In this document: one piece after another, positions 36,143-48,300 of the stretch | Position numbering within the stretch: position 1 is the first letter of the stretch | Layout: each line of letters begins with the position of its first letter | Assembly: GCF_901000735.1 (NCBI RefSeq) | Contig: NC_081547.1 | Location: 19,282,838 to 19,346,837, forward strand | Direction: 5' to 3' | DNA length: 64,000 bases | From: Corylus avellana | Lineage: Eukaryota > Streptophyta > Magnoliopsida > Fagales > Betulaceae | Made by a program: the position numbers and the translations under genes | The notes under the pieces: model-generated | What the model was told of the DNA's origin: nothing | The model's input: only the letters and a program-made list of their open reading frames with translations | Databases searched by the model: none

Positions 36143-36926
36143 AGTAATGCTATACACTCAATTCTCATCCTACTGGTTTGATGTGCCTATTAACTTTTAG
36201 ATCGGCTTTTAATAAAAAGAAAAAGAGAGTCCCTACTATCAGTACGTGGTGTAAAACCGTTCTTTTACAACCTTCAATAGAAAATTGACACATCAAATTT
36301 TCTTATAAATACCAAAGAGCAAGTCTACACACAATCAAAGCCGTCCCATTCATGATTCAAGAGAAACCCTCTCTTGCACCAGCCAAGAGAAACGAATATC
36401 ACCTTCAATGCTAGATTCTAAATGCATCTAAAAGCTTTAGAAAGGATCATCTCTATCCCTGTTCCTTATTCGGTGAGTTTATTTACACAAGGTTTGGAAA
36501 AAATTGATAATAATTGGTTTTAGCATAGAATATTAGTCTCTAGCCTAAATATAGTAGATGCCCATAGAACTTGTTTCAGCAGACAAAAGGAAAAAAAGAA
36601 GATTGCAATTTTAAATGGACAGCAAAGACCTAATCGCTTCAAACGAAGGTTGAGGGTGGCCGTTGTTTTTCTTGAATGAGTTGCTGCATTCAATCAAGAA
36701 AGAAAATGGTTCTTTTTTTGAATTGTACTAGTTTGATTGTGTGTGGACATGCTTTTGTTTATTTGTGAAAAAGGTATATGCTTTCTATTGGAGGGTGTAA
36801 AATACTTAATTTACACAAAGACCCGATTTAAGTTATTCTCAAAGAAAAAATTTAATGACCGATGGACATTGGCATATCAACCTAGTGGAATGCGAGTGAG
36901 ATAGAAGTTGAGTATTTAGAATTACT
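36143..36926. mobile_element. MITE split by an inner inverted-repeat insert
   Basis: The left arm (GTAATGCTATACACTCAATT..., 36143 to about 36215) and right arm (36843-36926, ending GAGTATTTAGAATTAC) match the two halves of the MITE at 9000-9180. Here they are separated by about 630 bp, which contain a second inverted-repeat structure (36251-36814). A nested insertion is the simplest reading. Confidence 0.65.
36251..36814. repeat. Inner long inverted repeat (hairpin-forming)
   Basis: Left arm 36251 to about 36345 pairs with right arm about 36730 to 36814. Examples are CTACACACAATCAAA against TTTGATTGTGTGTGGAC, and TTACAACCTTCAATAGAAA against TTTCTATTGGAGGGTGTAA. The spacer also has weaker pairing. 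It may be a MITE or a foldback element; transcription would give a long hairpin RNA. Confidence 0.6.
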
Positions 36927-37312
36927 AATTTTAGCTCCTCTTTAACTTTTTGAATTCGTTTCAATTGGTTGGAATTGTTGGATGGTGTTTTAAGTCTGTA
37001 GTTAGACAGCTCCCTGTTGTCTGGTTGGTGATTTGGAACTAATAAGCAAGAGTTCACCAATATATAGATTAGATTTCACTGGGTATAGGAAAAAAAGGAA
37101 GACACAAAAAGGGATGAGTTTTTCAACAACCATGCAATAGAAAAGAACTAAGGTTTTTGAAGCAGTATGGTATTAAGTGATACCAATATGATGGATAAGT
37201 TAAGTGTGAAATGTTCTTTGAAATTGCTTTTTCACATTTTTGTTTTTAGTCTTTTTTATTTTATAGTGTTGCGCAATTTGTTAATATGAGCTTTCTAATG
37301 CAGTTCTGATTG

Positions 37313-37990
37313 ATTAGGTGCTGTTCCCGGCAATGAATTTGCCACCTTAGCACATGAACCCGAGTTGTAGTGGAGATACTTGTCGGAGCGGCCGGTGTCC
37401 TTTTTGCCGGTGCAGAGGACCTAAAAGTTCAACCCCTCATCATCACCATTATTCACGTCCATGTAAGTTCACCTTCCCTCACAAGTCACAAACAATCCTG
37501 GAGGAAAAGAAGGAAGACACATAGGATGAGTTTTCCAGCGGCCATAGAGAGAAAAAAATGTGAAACCAGCATGGTGGTAATGTTTTTTTCGCATATATTT
37601 TTTTATTAGTGTATGTTGTGTTACAACTTGTAAATACGATGGATAAGTATAACCTGAGCTTTCTAAAACAGTTTGTTAAAAGTAACTAATGAATTAAGGG
37701 CCGTTCTCGGTGGTGAATTTGCCGCCCTGGCACATGAACACAACTTTGTAGTGGAAGAAATTGTTGGAGCGGCTGCCGCCCTTCTCACCGGTGCAGAGGA
37801 CCTCATCATGACCATTATCCACATCCATGTAAATTTGCCTTTCCCTCACAAACAATCCTGGTTGCTCCCTGGATTCAATTACCTTATGAAAGCATGGAGG
37901 AGAGCCAAGCCCCTCAAAGTCAAAACAGAGAAAAAAACCCATCGTGATTTAGTAATTATAATGTACATATGTAAGTATACTTATAAAACA
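37313..37990 (+). repeat. Tandem duplication of a coding-like segment
   Basis: Two copies, about 37315-37600 and about 37698-37990, share TGAATTTGCC, then a CACATGAAC stretch, then GGAGCGGC, then CCGGTGCAGAGGACCT, then CACAAACAATCCTGG and GAAAAA...CCCAT-like parts. The second copy is open for 114 codons (GGEFAALAHEHNFVVEEIVG, then AAAALLTGAEDL). The first copy has the same reading (GNEFATLAHEP) but is broken by a stop and frame change. GC content is well above the surroundings. I do not recognise the protein; it could be a relic of a duplicated exon. Confidence 0.55.
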
Positions 37991-38350
37991 CATTCTCCAA
38001 CCAAGAATGGAAAATAATGTCATTTTTTTTACAAAGCTCGGTTTCTCATAGATATGGCTTACAGATACACTTGGAACAACACAAGTGTGTATATGCCTTA
38101 TCTGATGCTAGGGCCAAACCACCTACCTCTCTAAAGACCAAAGGTCTCAGACAGATACAAATCACAAATGTATTATTCTGCACAACACAATGGAATTTGT
38201 TGTTGTGCTTGGAATTTAGCAGGGGCATTCGCATGCCATGAGACCCCGCTCCAAGCTTGCACCAACAATTGAGGTTTGAGACTTGAGGGCTTATAAACCA
38301 TATCCCCTATGTTGGTCACATTCTGCCGCCGATTTCCTGTCCTCTTCATT

Positions 38351-41300
38351 CTAGTGCTGGCCGGAGTCTCTCGATGAAGATGAGGTGACACTGCACTCGC
38401 CAACCTCACTTTTACAAAGCGGACATAAAGCATTGATCTTTAACCATTTGTCAACACACTCCACGTGAAAGACATGAAAGCAGGGCAGCTCCCTCAACTC
38501 TTCATCGTCCGCATATTTCGCCAAGCATATACAACAAACCTGCAAGAGATAGATAAAAAGGCATGAATTAATTTTTTTTTTTATAAAAAAAACAGAACAC
38601 AACGGATACAGTAGGATCAAAATTTGAAGTCCCATAACCACCTGACAAATATAGCAATTACATAACCCATCATGTACCTTTGTAGCAGCCCTTGCTCTAG
38701 ATAACCTAGTAAGTTATGGGCATGTCAACTATAAAATAAACATCAGACTTGTGGTGCTTAGAGACAAAAACATCGACTTATGGCATTTTTCAATTTGAAT
38801 AGGAACTCAAAGATAAGTTAGTGAAATGACAAGCAAATTCAGGAACTAATATGGCCAAGTAAGCAACCGATGAGTTCAGAAAACAGTTAGGCAACTAATA
38901 TAAATTCACACACTTATGCTAATGACAGGCAAACTGATATGCAGATTCAGTAGCTGAGCAAAAAGGAGCTCAAACTTCTTAATGTTTAAGGACGATTAGG
39001 CAGAATCTTCCTGAGTTTTGCCCAACCTGATTGTGGAAGCTGCTTTTAATCCAAATTCAGTTAGTCGGTAGTTGAATTTCAAGAACACGAGTTCAGATGC
39101 CACAATAACCTAATATCAAACTCACCGCATCTTCCCCTGATATGGCACGTTCCTTTTCTGTTCCTGCAGCCAAGACCCCACCTTCATTCACACCCGAGTT
39201 GATTTCCTGATCCTCAGCATTCCCATTTTTCTTCAACTTGAACTTGTACGTTGGCAGAGCATTTATAGATTCTGGGGTAGCCCCTCTAGTCTGAGAAAGA
39301 TCCTCGCGAGAACCCAAAATAGAAATTATGCAAGGCAAGCAGCAACATATCGTTGCACATAGTATGAAAGGCATGGCATATCCAATACAGCTGAAGGTAA
39401 GAAACACTATACATAACCTGCAGGCAAGCGAAGAAACAGTTAGATAGCTCAACTAAGGAAAAATCCCAGAAAAAACAAATAACTAGAATGTCCTTAACTG
39501 ATACCTATACAACTTGGGTGCATCAGAGGGTGAAGAGTGACCTCCGAATATCCAGACATTGCCCACAACAAACCAGACTGCAAAGAAGCAGTCCAAGGCC
39601 ATCTTGAAATGGTCCACTAATCCATTGAGTCTGCGAATCAGCAATGAAATCCTTCACTTAGTCGCACCATCGATTGACTATCTAAAGAGTTTAACTTTTT
39701 GGGGGGTTGGGGGAGGGAAAGACAGGAAAAGCTCCAACTCTTTTATAACTAAAAGTAGCAAACGAGGAACCATTAAGTTTGGATTAGTGTCTACTTGGTA
39801 GTACGCATCATAATAAACTCCATTAACTTCTGACTTTGCTCTTCAAACTAGTTGGCTTATAATTTTTTTTTTTTATCAGCAATAAAAAACTTTATTGAAA
39901 AGCGTAAGGCGCCCTTAAATGCACATGCTGTATACCCAGGGTGCTTCCACAAGCCCGGAACCCACAAAACAGCAAAAACACCCACACCCCAACCCACCCA
40001 AAAGCCCACAACCCCAACACCCACAAGACAACAAAGCCCAAGCCCTCAAACGCTAACAAGTGTGAGTCTTGCCTTTTTCACGCCTAGATGATACTCCCTT
40101 CGCATCATAGTTAATGGAGCATTCCAAATTAATATTGACACAGTCCCAACATATTAGAAGAGCACTACTGATTTTAATTTTTGCATCTGCAGCAGCATCC
40201 ACATTGAAGAAAGCCAACTTAACTTTGCCAGTATAATCTAGAAAGGTTAAAAAAGGGACAAAATTTTGACAAGATTGAATAATTATAAATGTTGACTGGT
40301 TAGTTAAATCACAATAGAGCATATGATCATTCATAAATATGATAAATCTACTTTAGCCACCACAATACATCAGAAAATAGTTTCTTCGAAGTGATATTAC
40401 ATGAATACATAAGTTTTTACTTATATCATTCTATATTATATATATCTAAAAAGCATGAGGGCAGATAAGGCTGCCTTTCAGAAGCACCGAAATTGGCTTA
40501 TTCTCCTCTTCTAAAAGATTACAAGCCCAAAGCAAGTACTTACCCTTATTTGTTATAAAAGATTAAATTGGCTTATTCAATATGTTAGAGCATCCTCAAT
40601 GAGCTCTCTAAAATTTCTCCAAATTTTAGCTAAAAAAATCTACTTTTACTATTTTAGTTACCCAATTCCCAATGCACCATATATCAAACTCTTTAAATAT
40701 TTCCCAACTTCATTTAAATATTGTTTTTATTGATTTGGTGAAAAAGTAATCATGAGTTAGCCACTTCCCAAAGTACCTTTTTAATGCAATACTTTAATGA
40801 GTTAGATGTTCAATGTGAAAAAGTAAAAATATTAAAAAATTGAATGGCTAAAGAAAATTGAGCACCAAATTTCGAGAGAGTATTTGACAATAACAAATTT
40901 GGAGAAAGGACGGAGAGTTTGATAGACATTGAGGATGCTCTTAAGCCTCATTAATTGTCCAAAAGCTTCATGTTCATTGAACTAAACTAATGTAGCCACT
41001 GCCGAGACAATACTAACAAGGAACAACTATTAAAGGAAAAGATGCATGAGAACCACGTTTTTTATGGATATAAGATTATACTTTAAGGGAACCATAAATT
41101 TTCAGACAAACCTAAACTTGATTAACTAAGTTGTAACCATATTCTTTAGTTGCTAAGCATGCAGCAGGGCAGTAGCATCAGTATGACTATAATGGAACCT
41201 AAGTGTTGACATTATTTCATAATGCAAACTAAAAAACACCTGATAAATAGGAACATGCGCATCTATTTGAAAAACAAAATGCATCACCAGAGATTTGAAA

Positions 41301-42001
41301 AGTAAATGAACAAAATGAAGGCAATGATACCGTGCACTTAGGGTTCCAAGTTGATTGTTCCTTGAGAAATTTTCTGAGTTCTGAATATTTTCCTCATCTA
41401 AAGATTGAGTGGCAGAGATAGCAGTATAAGATGTAGGTTCAGGAGTATTGCTTTGAGAAGAGCCTTGATGTGATTGAGAAGAATCTTGCTCAGTACTCTG
41501 GTTGCGGTTACGATATCGCCAGTAAAGAATAGGAAGTGTTGCAACACAGCCGGATGCATAACCCACGACCCATTCAAACAATGGGGTTTGAGGATTTTCA
41601 TTTCTTGACAATGACAAAACAACAACAGATGCTATAATTTGACTCACAGTGACAACTAGTTCAACAGAGATCCAAAGCCCAGAATTCAATGGGCTCCTAC
41701 GGCGACGACCATAGCCATCACCTCTTCTCCTGAACGACGAAGTCCTAGAGTTTAATCTATTTGACGAAGCCAAAGAAGTTTGATAAGTTGGGGGCCTTGT
41801 GCCACTTGATGGTCTATCTTCATGTTGAGTTGAATCCGTCCTAGGTGGCTGATCATCATGAGAAGAGCTTGATGACGCATCGCCATTTCTAGATATGTCA
41901 ATTATGTGCTCATGATCATTATGGCTTCCCACACGCTCCATTAGCAAAGGGTATTGGTCAGTTAGAGCGCTGCTATTTGTTTCCAGAGAGGGATCATCCA
42001 T
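38351..42001 (-). CDS. Membrane RING-H2 E3 ubiquitin ligase (4 exons)
   Basis: Probable E3 ubiquitin ligase of the plant family typified by Arabidopsis At1g12760/At4g11680. Minus-strand exons 42001-41331, 39630-39505, 39417-39126 and 38539-38351 join in phase to 425 residues; all introns are GT-AG. The N-terminus is a Ser-, Asp- and His-rich cytosolic-type region (SSSSSHDDQPPRT). Four hydrophobic segments follow: VELVVTVSQIIASVVVLSL (about residue 115), FEWVVGYASGCVATLPILYW (about 145), ALDCFFAVWFVVGNVWIF (about 235), and the pair IVFLTFSCIGYAMPFIL and CCCLPCIISILG (about 270-300). The RING-H2 motif is near the C-terminus: C-x2-C-x14-C-x-H-x2-H-x2-C-x10-C-x2-C, complete, starting VCCICLAKYADDEELRELPC. 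Substrate and membrane are unknown. The ATG directly follows a GACTTAG acceptor-like site, so an upstream leader intron is possible. Intact as far as seen. Confidence 0.93.
39858..40060 (-). mobile_element. LINE tail in RING-gene intron 1
   Basis: T run then CAATAAAAAACTTTATTGAA, then AGCGTAAGGCGCCCTTAAAT and GCACATGCTGTATACCCAGG. The reverse complement matches the LINE end pattern (GTATAC...GGCGCC...AATAAAG...). The stretch after it is unusually C/A-rich (ACCCACACCCCAACCC) and probably belongs to the same 3' region. Confidence 0.6.
40588..40940. mobile_element. Tourist-type MITE (PIF/Harbinger-like)
   Basis: A 353-bp element with ends GAGCATCCTCAATG and CATTGAGGATGCTC, a perfect 14-bp inverted repeat, flanked by TTA on both sides (40585-40587 and 40941-40943). 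The 3-bp TTA duplication fits PIF/Harbinger. It lies in intron 1 of the RING gene. Confidence 0.88.
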
Positions 42002-43210
42002 CTAAGTCAGCCAACCAGCTTAGAAGGCAAGAAAGCATAGATCCACAATAACGAGCAATCCGATTTTTTGGACCTTTTTTTCCCCCCAAATTCTCTTAGT
42101 GAAGAAATATATAACTTGCCTAATATGCTGAATGGCTTGCAACAAGATCCCCGCAACACTTGTCACCACAAAATCTAAAACATTCAACTTTCATCCTAAT
42201 TCATATGCAAGCTGCCAAAATCAGAACGAGAATCAATATCTTTACTTAAAATGTTACGGAGCCCAATTTCAACACCAGATACATTATCAAAGCTGAAATC
42301 ATATCTCATAATTAATAAGATGTGCAATAACAGCTTACAAAAAAGCTGCTCAACGGCATAGTCAGACAAAAGGGAGGTTACATGATTCATGTGACGTTGA
42401 GATTTACATATTTATAATTACTTTCTAAATACCTTTGTGAGCATCACCATGAGAAAAAGAAAATTATTAAGTCATAAACAATCAATGATACGGAGCTAGA
42501 TGGTCAATAGTTACACAAGAAGCATACTAGAGGAAGCACCCAGCTAGAATAAGTAAAAATAAGTAAAAATCAAAACCAAATCCATGACAAAAACACAACT
42601 ACCATCCTTCTAAAATGAAACTAATGTTGCAGAACTTGAAAAAGGTAATTATGAACCGTAAAAATGCATCACATTTTAACCAAAATCTTGAACCTAACAC
42701 AAGAATAACACAGACCAGCACACAACAGCCCTAGACCATAGAGGCCCACTAACTGAAAATTCAAGATAAAGCCAAATTTGCAGCATCTAAGACAAATATC
42801 AAACTCAGAAACAAAACCCACAAACCAAAATTTCCATATATATATATATATATATAACAGATGGAACCAAATTATCGTCCCAAACACTGACTATTCTAAA
42901 CCGACCAAATCCACGCAAAAAGAGTTAAAACCCACTAATAATTGTCTAAAGTAGAAATGAAATTACCAGATATTTCAAAAAAATAAAACCCTAAACCATC
43001 GAAGATGGCATACAAAATCTGTACCAGATTCAAATAAGTAGCAGAATTCAGAGGGACAGATAAAGGAGACTATCAGGTAAGGCTTCAAAGCTCACTTTGT
43101 TTTCAGTTAGAAACGTTTATTTTCCCCAGAAAAAATAGCGTCATCTCTGTGCTCCATTGCTTCCGTAAAACTCTTTTCTGGGAGAGAGACAGAGACATTG
43201 AAATCACATA
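42002..43210 (-). promoter_or_regulatory. RING-gene leader and upstream region
   Basis: A likely leader lies around 43080-43200 (pyrimidine-rich on the minus strand, CTCTGTCTCTCTCCCAG). It would be joined by a leader intron to the ATG at 42001. A (TA)n tract lies at 42837-42856. No TATA box or transcription start can be fixed. Confidence 0.35.
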
Positions 43211-43460
43211 TGAGCTGTGCAACTGAGTAAGGGGTTAATTGGACCGTTCATTGTAGAGGTTGATATCAAAATGGTGGGGTCTCTCTAGCAATGGTTGATT
43301 CGACGGTTATGATTCTCTCAGTTAGGAAGAACATTTGGGGAGACGCATTTGGACTGTCGGATTTTCAGAATGATCAACTTTTGTACTTTTTGTTTGATCC
43401 AACGACTATAATTCGGTAGTATTTTCTTTTCATTGTTTTTTTTTTTTTTTGGAAAATATG

Positions 43461-43960
43461 GATGACTTTTGAGAAGACCCATAAATTTCAAAGTCATAAT
43501 TTAACTTTTTGAACCTTCAATTTGATTCATTTGAAGTCTCTGTCAAATTTTAAACGTTAAAAGTGATGAAATAACTTTTATATTTTTGACTTTATTTAAA
43601 AAATTATAAATTTGTTCTTAATTTTAAATTTTTTTTTTTAAAATTGAACCATGGCGGGGTTGCAGCCAGACCTAGCCGTGGGTCTCCTGACCCGAGCTGG
43701 GTCATGGCCAGACCACGACCTGACTCATGCGGGTCACATTAGTGGGTTTGGCCTGACCCACGGTTGGGTCACATTGGAATCCATTTTTTCCTAAAAAAGA
43801 AAAAAGAAAAAATATCGAAGGATAATTTGATCTTTTTTGTTAGGGGTTAACTGCTAAATTTGACGGAGGAGGGTCAATTGAATCAAATTGAAAATTTAGG
43901 GAGTGAAATTAAGAGTTTTTAAAATTTAAGGAGTATCCTTAAAACGTGCAATGGTTCAGG
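43461..43960. mobile_element. Long-TIR element, MULE-like
   Basis: Left arm 43461 to about 43560 pairs with right arm about 43850 to 43960, sharing CAATTTGATTCA and TCAAATTT blocks. The core (43660-43770) is GC-rich, with repeated GGGTC/GACCC motifs in both orientations. Element edges are not sharp. Confidence 0.6.
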
Positions 43961-43979
43961 GGTATAAAGTTTTGTTTTG

Positions 43980-44882
43980 TTTTGTTTTTTTTTTTTTTTT
44001 TTTTTTTTTTTAAGTTAACAAATCGAATCAGAACATTTTATTTTATTTTTTAATTTTTTATGAGTGTAACTTTTTATTTTATTTTTTAATTTTTTATGAG
44101 TTTTACAGAATATTACGAAAGTATAACATTTGATAATTCCAGAAAAATATTTCACGAGAAATTCTCTCAAGAATATGTTTTGAATTTTGGAGGTATAGAT
44201 TTTTGCATTCGAGTTCTTTTCGTGCTTCCAAAAAAAAACTTTTTTAAGTACATAATCAAGGCCACCTCGATAAATCTTGATACGCAAGACAATAAGTTTA
44301 AGTGGGGCTTTTTTTTTTTTTTTTTTTTAATATTTAAATATTTATTTTAATACTAATATTATATTTTTTATTTAAAAATCATTCTTTAAAAATCATTCTT
44401 CTTAGCTATTTGGGGTGTATAATTACTAATGAAATTTTTATATTCAAATTTTTCTAACATCTCATTTCCATTTAATCTTTCTTGTGATATTGTTGGTTTT
44501 AGGTAGGATTTCACCAATTTTATTTTTGAAAAACTTATTTATGCATAATCAATTGCATATAATATGTATTCTTAATAAAATTCTTTAAGCAATACATACA
44601 TTTGAAAAAAAATCAAGTCTTTGTATAGAATTTAATATGTCAATTGGAGCACTTTCTTTTATTTGTAAAATTTCTTTTAAAATTTTAATTTTGAAAATAA
44701 ATCTAAACCATCATTAGTTTAATTTGTTTTTTTTTTTCTTTGCCTTGTTTCAAGAATCGAACATTCATCTTCTTGGCAAAAGATCCTCTCCAGTTCAAAA
44801 TGAATGGAAGGGTATCTAGTCCGTTATACCAAAAGGATAAAATTGTCATTTCACATATGTTTTTGACAATTCTATTATTGTA
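43980..44882. other. AT-rich DNA, no feature seen
   Basis: A 28-base T run lies near 43983. A short direct repeat TTTTTATTTTATTTTTTAAT occurs twice at 44035-44095. Open stretches on both strands are AT-driven and lack domains. Confidence 0.4.
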
Positions 44883-45374
44883 GGGAAAAATGTAATTTAG
44901 CCCCTAAACTACTAGCCATTTCCATTTTAGTCCCATAATATTCAAAAAGTGATAAAGTAGCCCTTAAACTACCAAATAGTTGCAATTTGATCACTCTGTT
45001 AGTCATTACAGTCAAATAGGACTATGTCGTTTTGGCAAGATTAAGTTACTAAAATGCCATTTTAGAAAAAAAAAAAATCAGTATAAAAAATGCCCCCCCC
45101 AAAACGACGTCGTTTTGAGGAAAAGAAAAAGAAAANNNNNNNNNNNNNNNNNNNNNNNNNNNNNNNNNNNNNNNNNNNNNTAGGCCTGGGGGTGGCTCGG
45201 TGGCCACCCCCATGGCTTATGGGGTGGCTGGGCGACCACCCCCAGGCCTGTTGGGGTGGCTGGGCAGCCATCCCATAGGCCACAAGGTGGCCGCCCAACC
45301 ACCCCATGGCCGGAAACCACTGGTTTTTTTTTTTTTTCTTCAAAACGACGTCGTTTTGGGGGGCATTTTTTAAG

Positions 45375-45407
<33 letters not shown>

Positions 45408-45604
45408 TTTTTTTTTTCGAAAAGGGCATTTTAGTAACTTAACCTTGCCGAAACGATGTAGTTTTGAATTGACGGTAATGACTAACAGAGTGGCCAAATT
45501 GCAATTGTTTGGTAGTTTGTGGGGCTATTTTATCACTTTTTGAACATTATGGGGCTAAAATAGAAATGACTGGTAGTTTGAGAGGCTAAATTATATTTTT
45601 TTCC
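44883..45604. mobile_element. MULE-type long-TIR element with gap
   Basis: Arms of over 200 bp: the left starts GGGAAAAATGTAATTTAGCC, and the right, reverse complemented, starts GGAAAAAAATATAATTTAGCC. Both arms carry AAACTACCAAA, GCAATTTG.CCACTCTGTTAG and AAAACGACGTCGTTTT. Flanks ATTATTGTA (44874-44882) and ATTATTATA (45605-45613) match at 8 of 9. The core has tandem GGGTGGC/GGCCACCCCC motifs and the 45-N gap at 45136-45180. Confidence 0.85.
45136..45180. other. Assembly gap (45 N)
   Basis: It falls inside the core of the long-inverted-repeat element, where hairpin-forming GC-rich repeats are likely to disrupt assembly. Confidence 0.99.
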
Positions 45605-45613
45605 ATTATTATA

Positions 45614-47171
45614 ATATAAATGACTGAATACTCTCCAGTTCAAAGTCCTTATCCTGTTTCAAGAATGGAACAATGGGGAGAGAATTAAATGATATTAACG
45701 TCTTTTCTAATTGCTTGTTTACCATAATTAGTGGCTTTAATTAAATAATATAGACTATAGTTAAGGCTTTAATTTTTATTTTTTTATTTTTTTTTTATGG
45801 AATAAATATTTATTAATTAGTATTTGGAAGCCTTAGGTGACCGCCTAATAAGCCTAATGATTAAGTCGGCCTTGTGCATAATCAAAGATTAGTTTCTTCT
45901 TATTTTATTTTGTTTCTAAAAGCAAACATTCAATTTTTTTTTTTTTTTTTTGTCAGATTCTTTTTTCTTTTCCCTATTGGTCTCATCCTTTTTTTTTGTT
46001 CTCTTTTTTCAAAATATTCTGGCGTGTGGTGAATCCATGTTCTTAAGGAAGGAGGGAATATATGGACTTGAAAAAAATATCCTTTCATGGATTGATTAAG
46101 TTTATCTTAGATTATATATACAATCATAACATAATAACTCACTTTCCTAAGAGGTCTTTTGAGAATTGCAATGCGGCTATGTATTTTAGGTTAGTATTAA
46201 TTAGTAATACTAACAAAGTGCAAAGTTTTGCATGTGGACCCAAAAGAATCCCTTACAAGTCTCGTAGGAGAAATTATATACCGATGGACCTCTAAAGTCG
46301 GACTGCTAAAGAAAGTTAAAGCCCTAAAAGATGTCCATCATCACTTCAAAAAAAGAAAAAAAGAAAAAAAAGAAGACATTTTATGCCTTTTTTTAATGTC
46401 GTTTTGTTCAAACGGTCCAAAATTATGTTTTTGTGCCGTTTACTGTACAAACGGCATATTAGCAAAGCCATGACCACGCTAGGACCAAACCCAGTAACCA
46501 AGTTCACACTAGGTTCGATATTGACAACATGATGCACTTTTGTCTTAATGGGATACACTACAGTCGATCCCATCTTCTGCCAAGTCATATAATAACCTCC
46601 CACGCCAAAAACTACCCCAATAGGTGGTAGATCAGCATCATGAAAACAATTGTTTGCTTTTGCTACCCATATATGGTGGGTGGATTGGGAAGTTAGCATA
46701 GTATATTCACTTAATTAGGAGTTTGATATCATGAAAACAAACGCTGCTTTAAAATCACCACAACCCCAATAAAAGCTTGAATAACATTTGACATTGAGCA
46801 AGTAAATATATTATATTATGGTCAAGTGGCATTAGATTTCGTTTACGAACAAAAATTTCATAAAAATGGAATATATTATATTAAACGATTTGTGATTAAT
46901 TTTTAAGTGTAATCATTCAATATTGAACAACTATTGCAAGACATGTGATTGTTCGGGTGTCAATCTGTCCTTTGGATACTTGCAACTAGACAAGTTTAAC
47001 CAATTTATTTATAACTTCAGACAAGGCCTAGGTTTCTACAGCCCAAGTACATACATTAAGGTAGTTCAAATCCTTGGAAAACAATTGAAAAAGCCCACGT
47101 AAAGGTAATATTCTGTATTGGTAGATTGGTTTACCATGGAGATGTTTGAGTTTCTTTTTAATAGTTATCGG
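45614..47171. other. Intergenic DNA without supported gene
   Basis: A minus-strand open stretch at 46346-46699 (VGGYYMTWQKMGSTVVYPIK and so on) is the only one with balanced composition. It has no recognised domain and no clear start or splice context. Confidence 0.4.
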
Positions 47172-47478
47172 TAGGGATGAAAAGGCGGTTACGGTTAGCA
47201 GTTATTGGCTATAGCCGCTAACCGTAACCGCCTAGGCGGTTAGTAAAATTCACTAACCGCCTAGACAGTTAACCGACGATTAGCAGTTAATAACCTTAAT
47301 AACCCTTAACCGCTTTTTAAAGAAAAATCTAAAAAGTACAATTTTTTTATTTTTATTTAAAAAAAAAAACAAAAACTAAAAATGACGCCTTTTTTTTTTT
47401 ATTTTTTATTTTTATGGTAATATGATAATACCTCATCATTTCTAAATTTTTATATATATTTAAACACATTGTTTCATG

Positions 47479-47517
<39 letters not shown>

Positions 47518-47619
47518 AGTCTGCGGTCTATTCTAATTGCCTTTAAAAGCGGTTAGCAGTTAACGATTAGTGTAGTTAATGATTAACGAACGATTATTAA
47601 CCGCCCGCCTTTTCACCTA
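47172..47619. mobile_element. hAT-like MITE, GGCGGTTA family
   Basis: The ends TAGGGATGAAAAGGCGGTTA and, from the right, TAGGTGAAAAGGCGGGCGGT are inverted repeats. Subterminal TTAACCG/CGGTTA motifs fill both sides, and a (TA)n tract lies in the middle (47482-47512). No matching 8-bp flanks remain. Related to 58978-59166. Confidence 0.7.
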
Positions 47620-47785
47620 TATATTTTTCTATTTACCAAAAGCCAATGTGGTACATGCAGTGTTATGGGAGACTAGATCACATCCACCATAAAGCTAGCA
47701 GCGTTTTGATAAACGATGCTAATTAAATGAAGAAGGCTACTAATTTTAGAAATCAACGACGTGTACAGAAATCATCTTTACTATT

Positions 47786-47903
47786 TTAATTTTAATTTTT
47801 TTATTTTGACATGTCTGCACAAGAGGGGGGAAGAAGAATTCGAACTAGTGACCTCCGCTTTATAAGACGTGGTTTCCAGCCGATTTAGCTACCTTTTGGG
47901 GAC
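47786..47903 (-). mobile_element. Short tRNA-derived SINE, minus strand
   Basis: A 118-bp SINE between perfect 14-bp copies of TCATCTTTACTATT (47772-47785 and 47904-47917). On the minus strand, box A-like GGTAGCTAAATCGGCTGG and box B-like TAGTTCGAATTCT are present, and the 3' end reads GTGCAGACATGTCAAAATAA. Same family as 48798-48919. Confidence 0.9.
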
Positions 47904-48031
47904 TCATCTTTACTATTACAAATTGGTGATGTTTTAGTAAACAATGACAATTTATAAAATTAGGGCGTTTTTCAAAATTCCGCTAAATTCAATAACTCAC
48001 GGCATTTCCTAAAGCATTGTTAGAGCATTAC

Positions 48032-48300
48032 TTTTTTTTTTTTTTTTTTGAGAGAAATTCTGACTTTATTCATTAAAGAATTAAAGAGCCTAGGCTCTAC
48101 AAAGAAAGAGCTAATTGCATTAAATTGACAATGTCAAAAATACTATTAGAGGTTTTTTCAAGCCAAATTCTATCCATCACAGTTCGGGTCACCTCATTTG
48201 CAAAACCGTGCGCCGCCTTATTAGCTTCACGTTTGACATATCGCACCTCCCATCCATGGAATGTATTGAGAAAACATAACCGTAAAAGACTCGCAAACGT
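48032..48300 (-). mobile_element. LINE 3' end with RNase H C-terminus, minus strand
   Basis: A T run near 48032-48049 is the poly(A) tail. On the minus strand the coding end reads WEVRYVKREANKAAHGFANE, then a stretch to a stop at 48097. This is the C-terminal helix region of the RNase H domain found in some plant L1 elements. The insert is heavily 5'-truncated; the sequence above 48300 is not recognisable. Confidence 0.78.

Noticed and set aside
45062..45343. Open stretches on both strands around 45200
   Set aside because: They run through the N gap and the GC-rich hairpin core of a transposon, so the reading is an artefact.
46346..46699. Minus-strand 117-codon open stretch
   Set aside because: Composition is plausible, but it ends in homopolymer-encoded residues and has no recognisable family or gene context.
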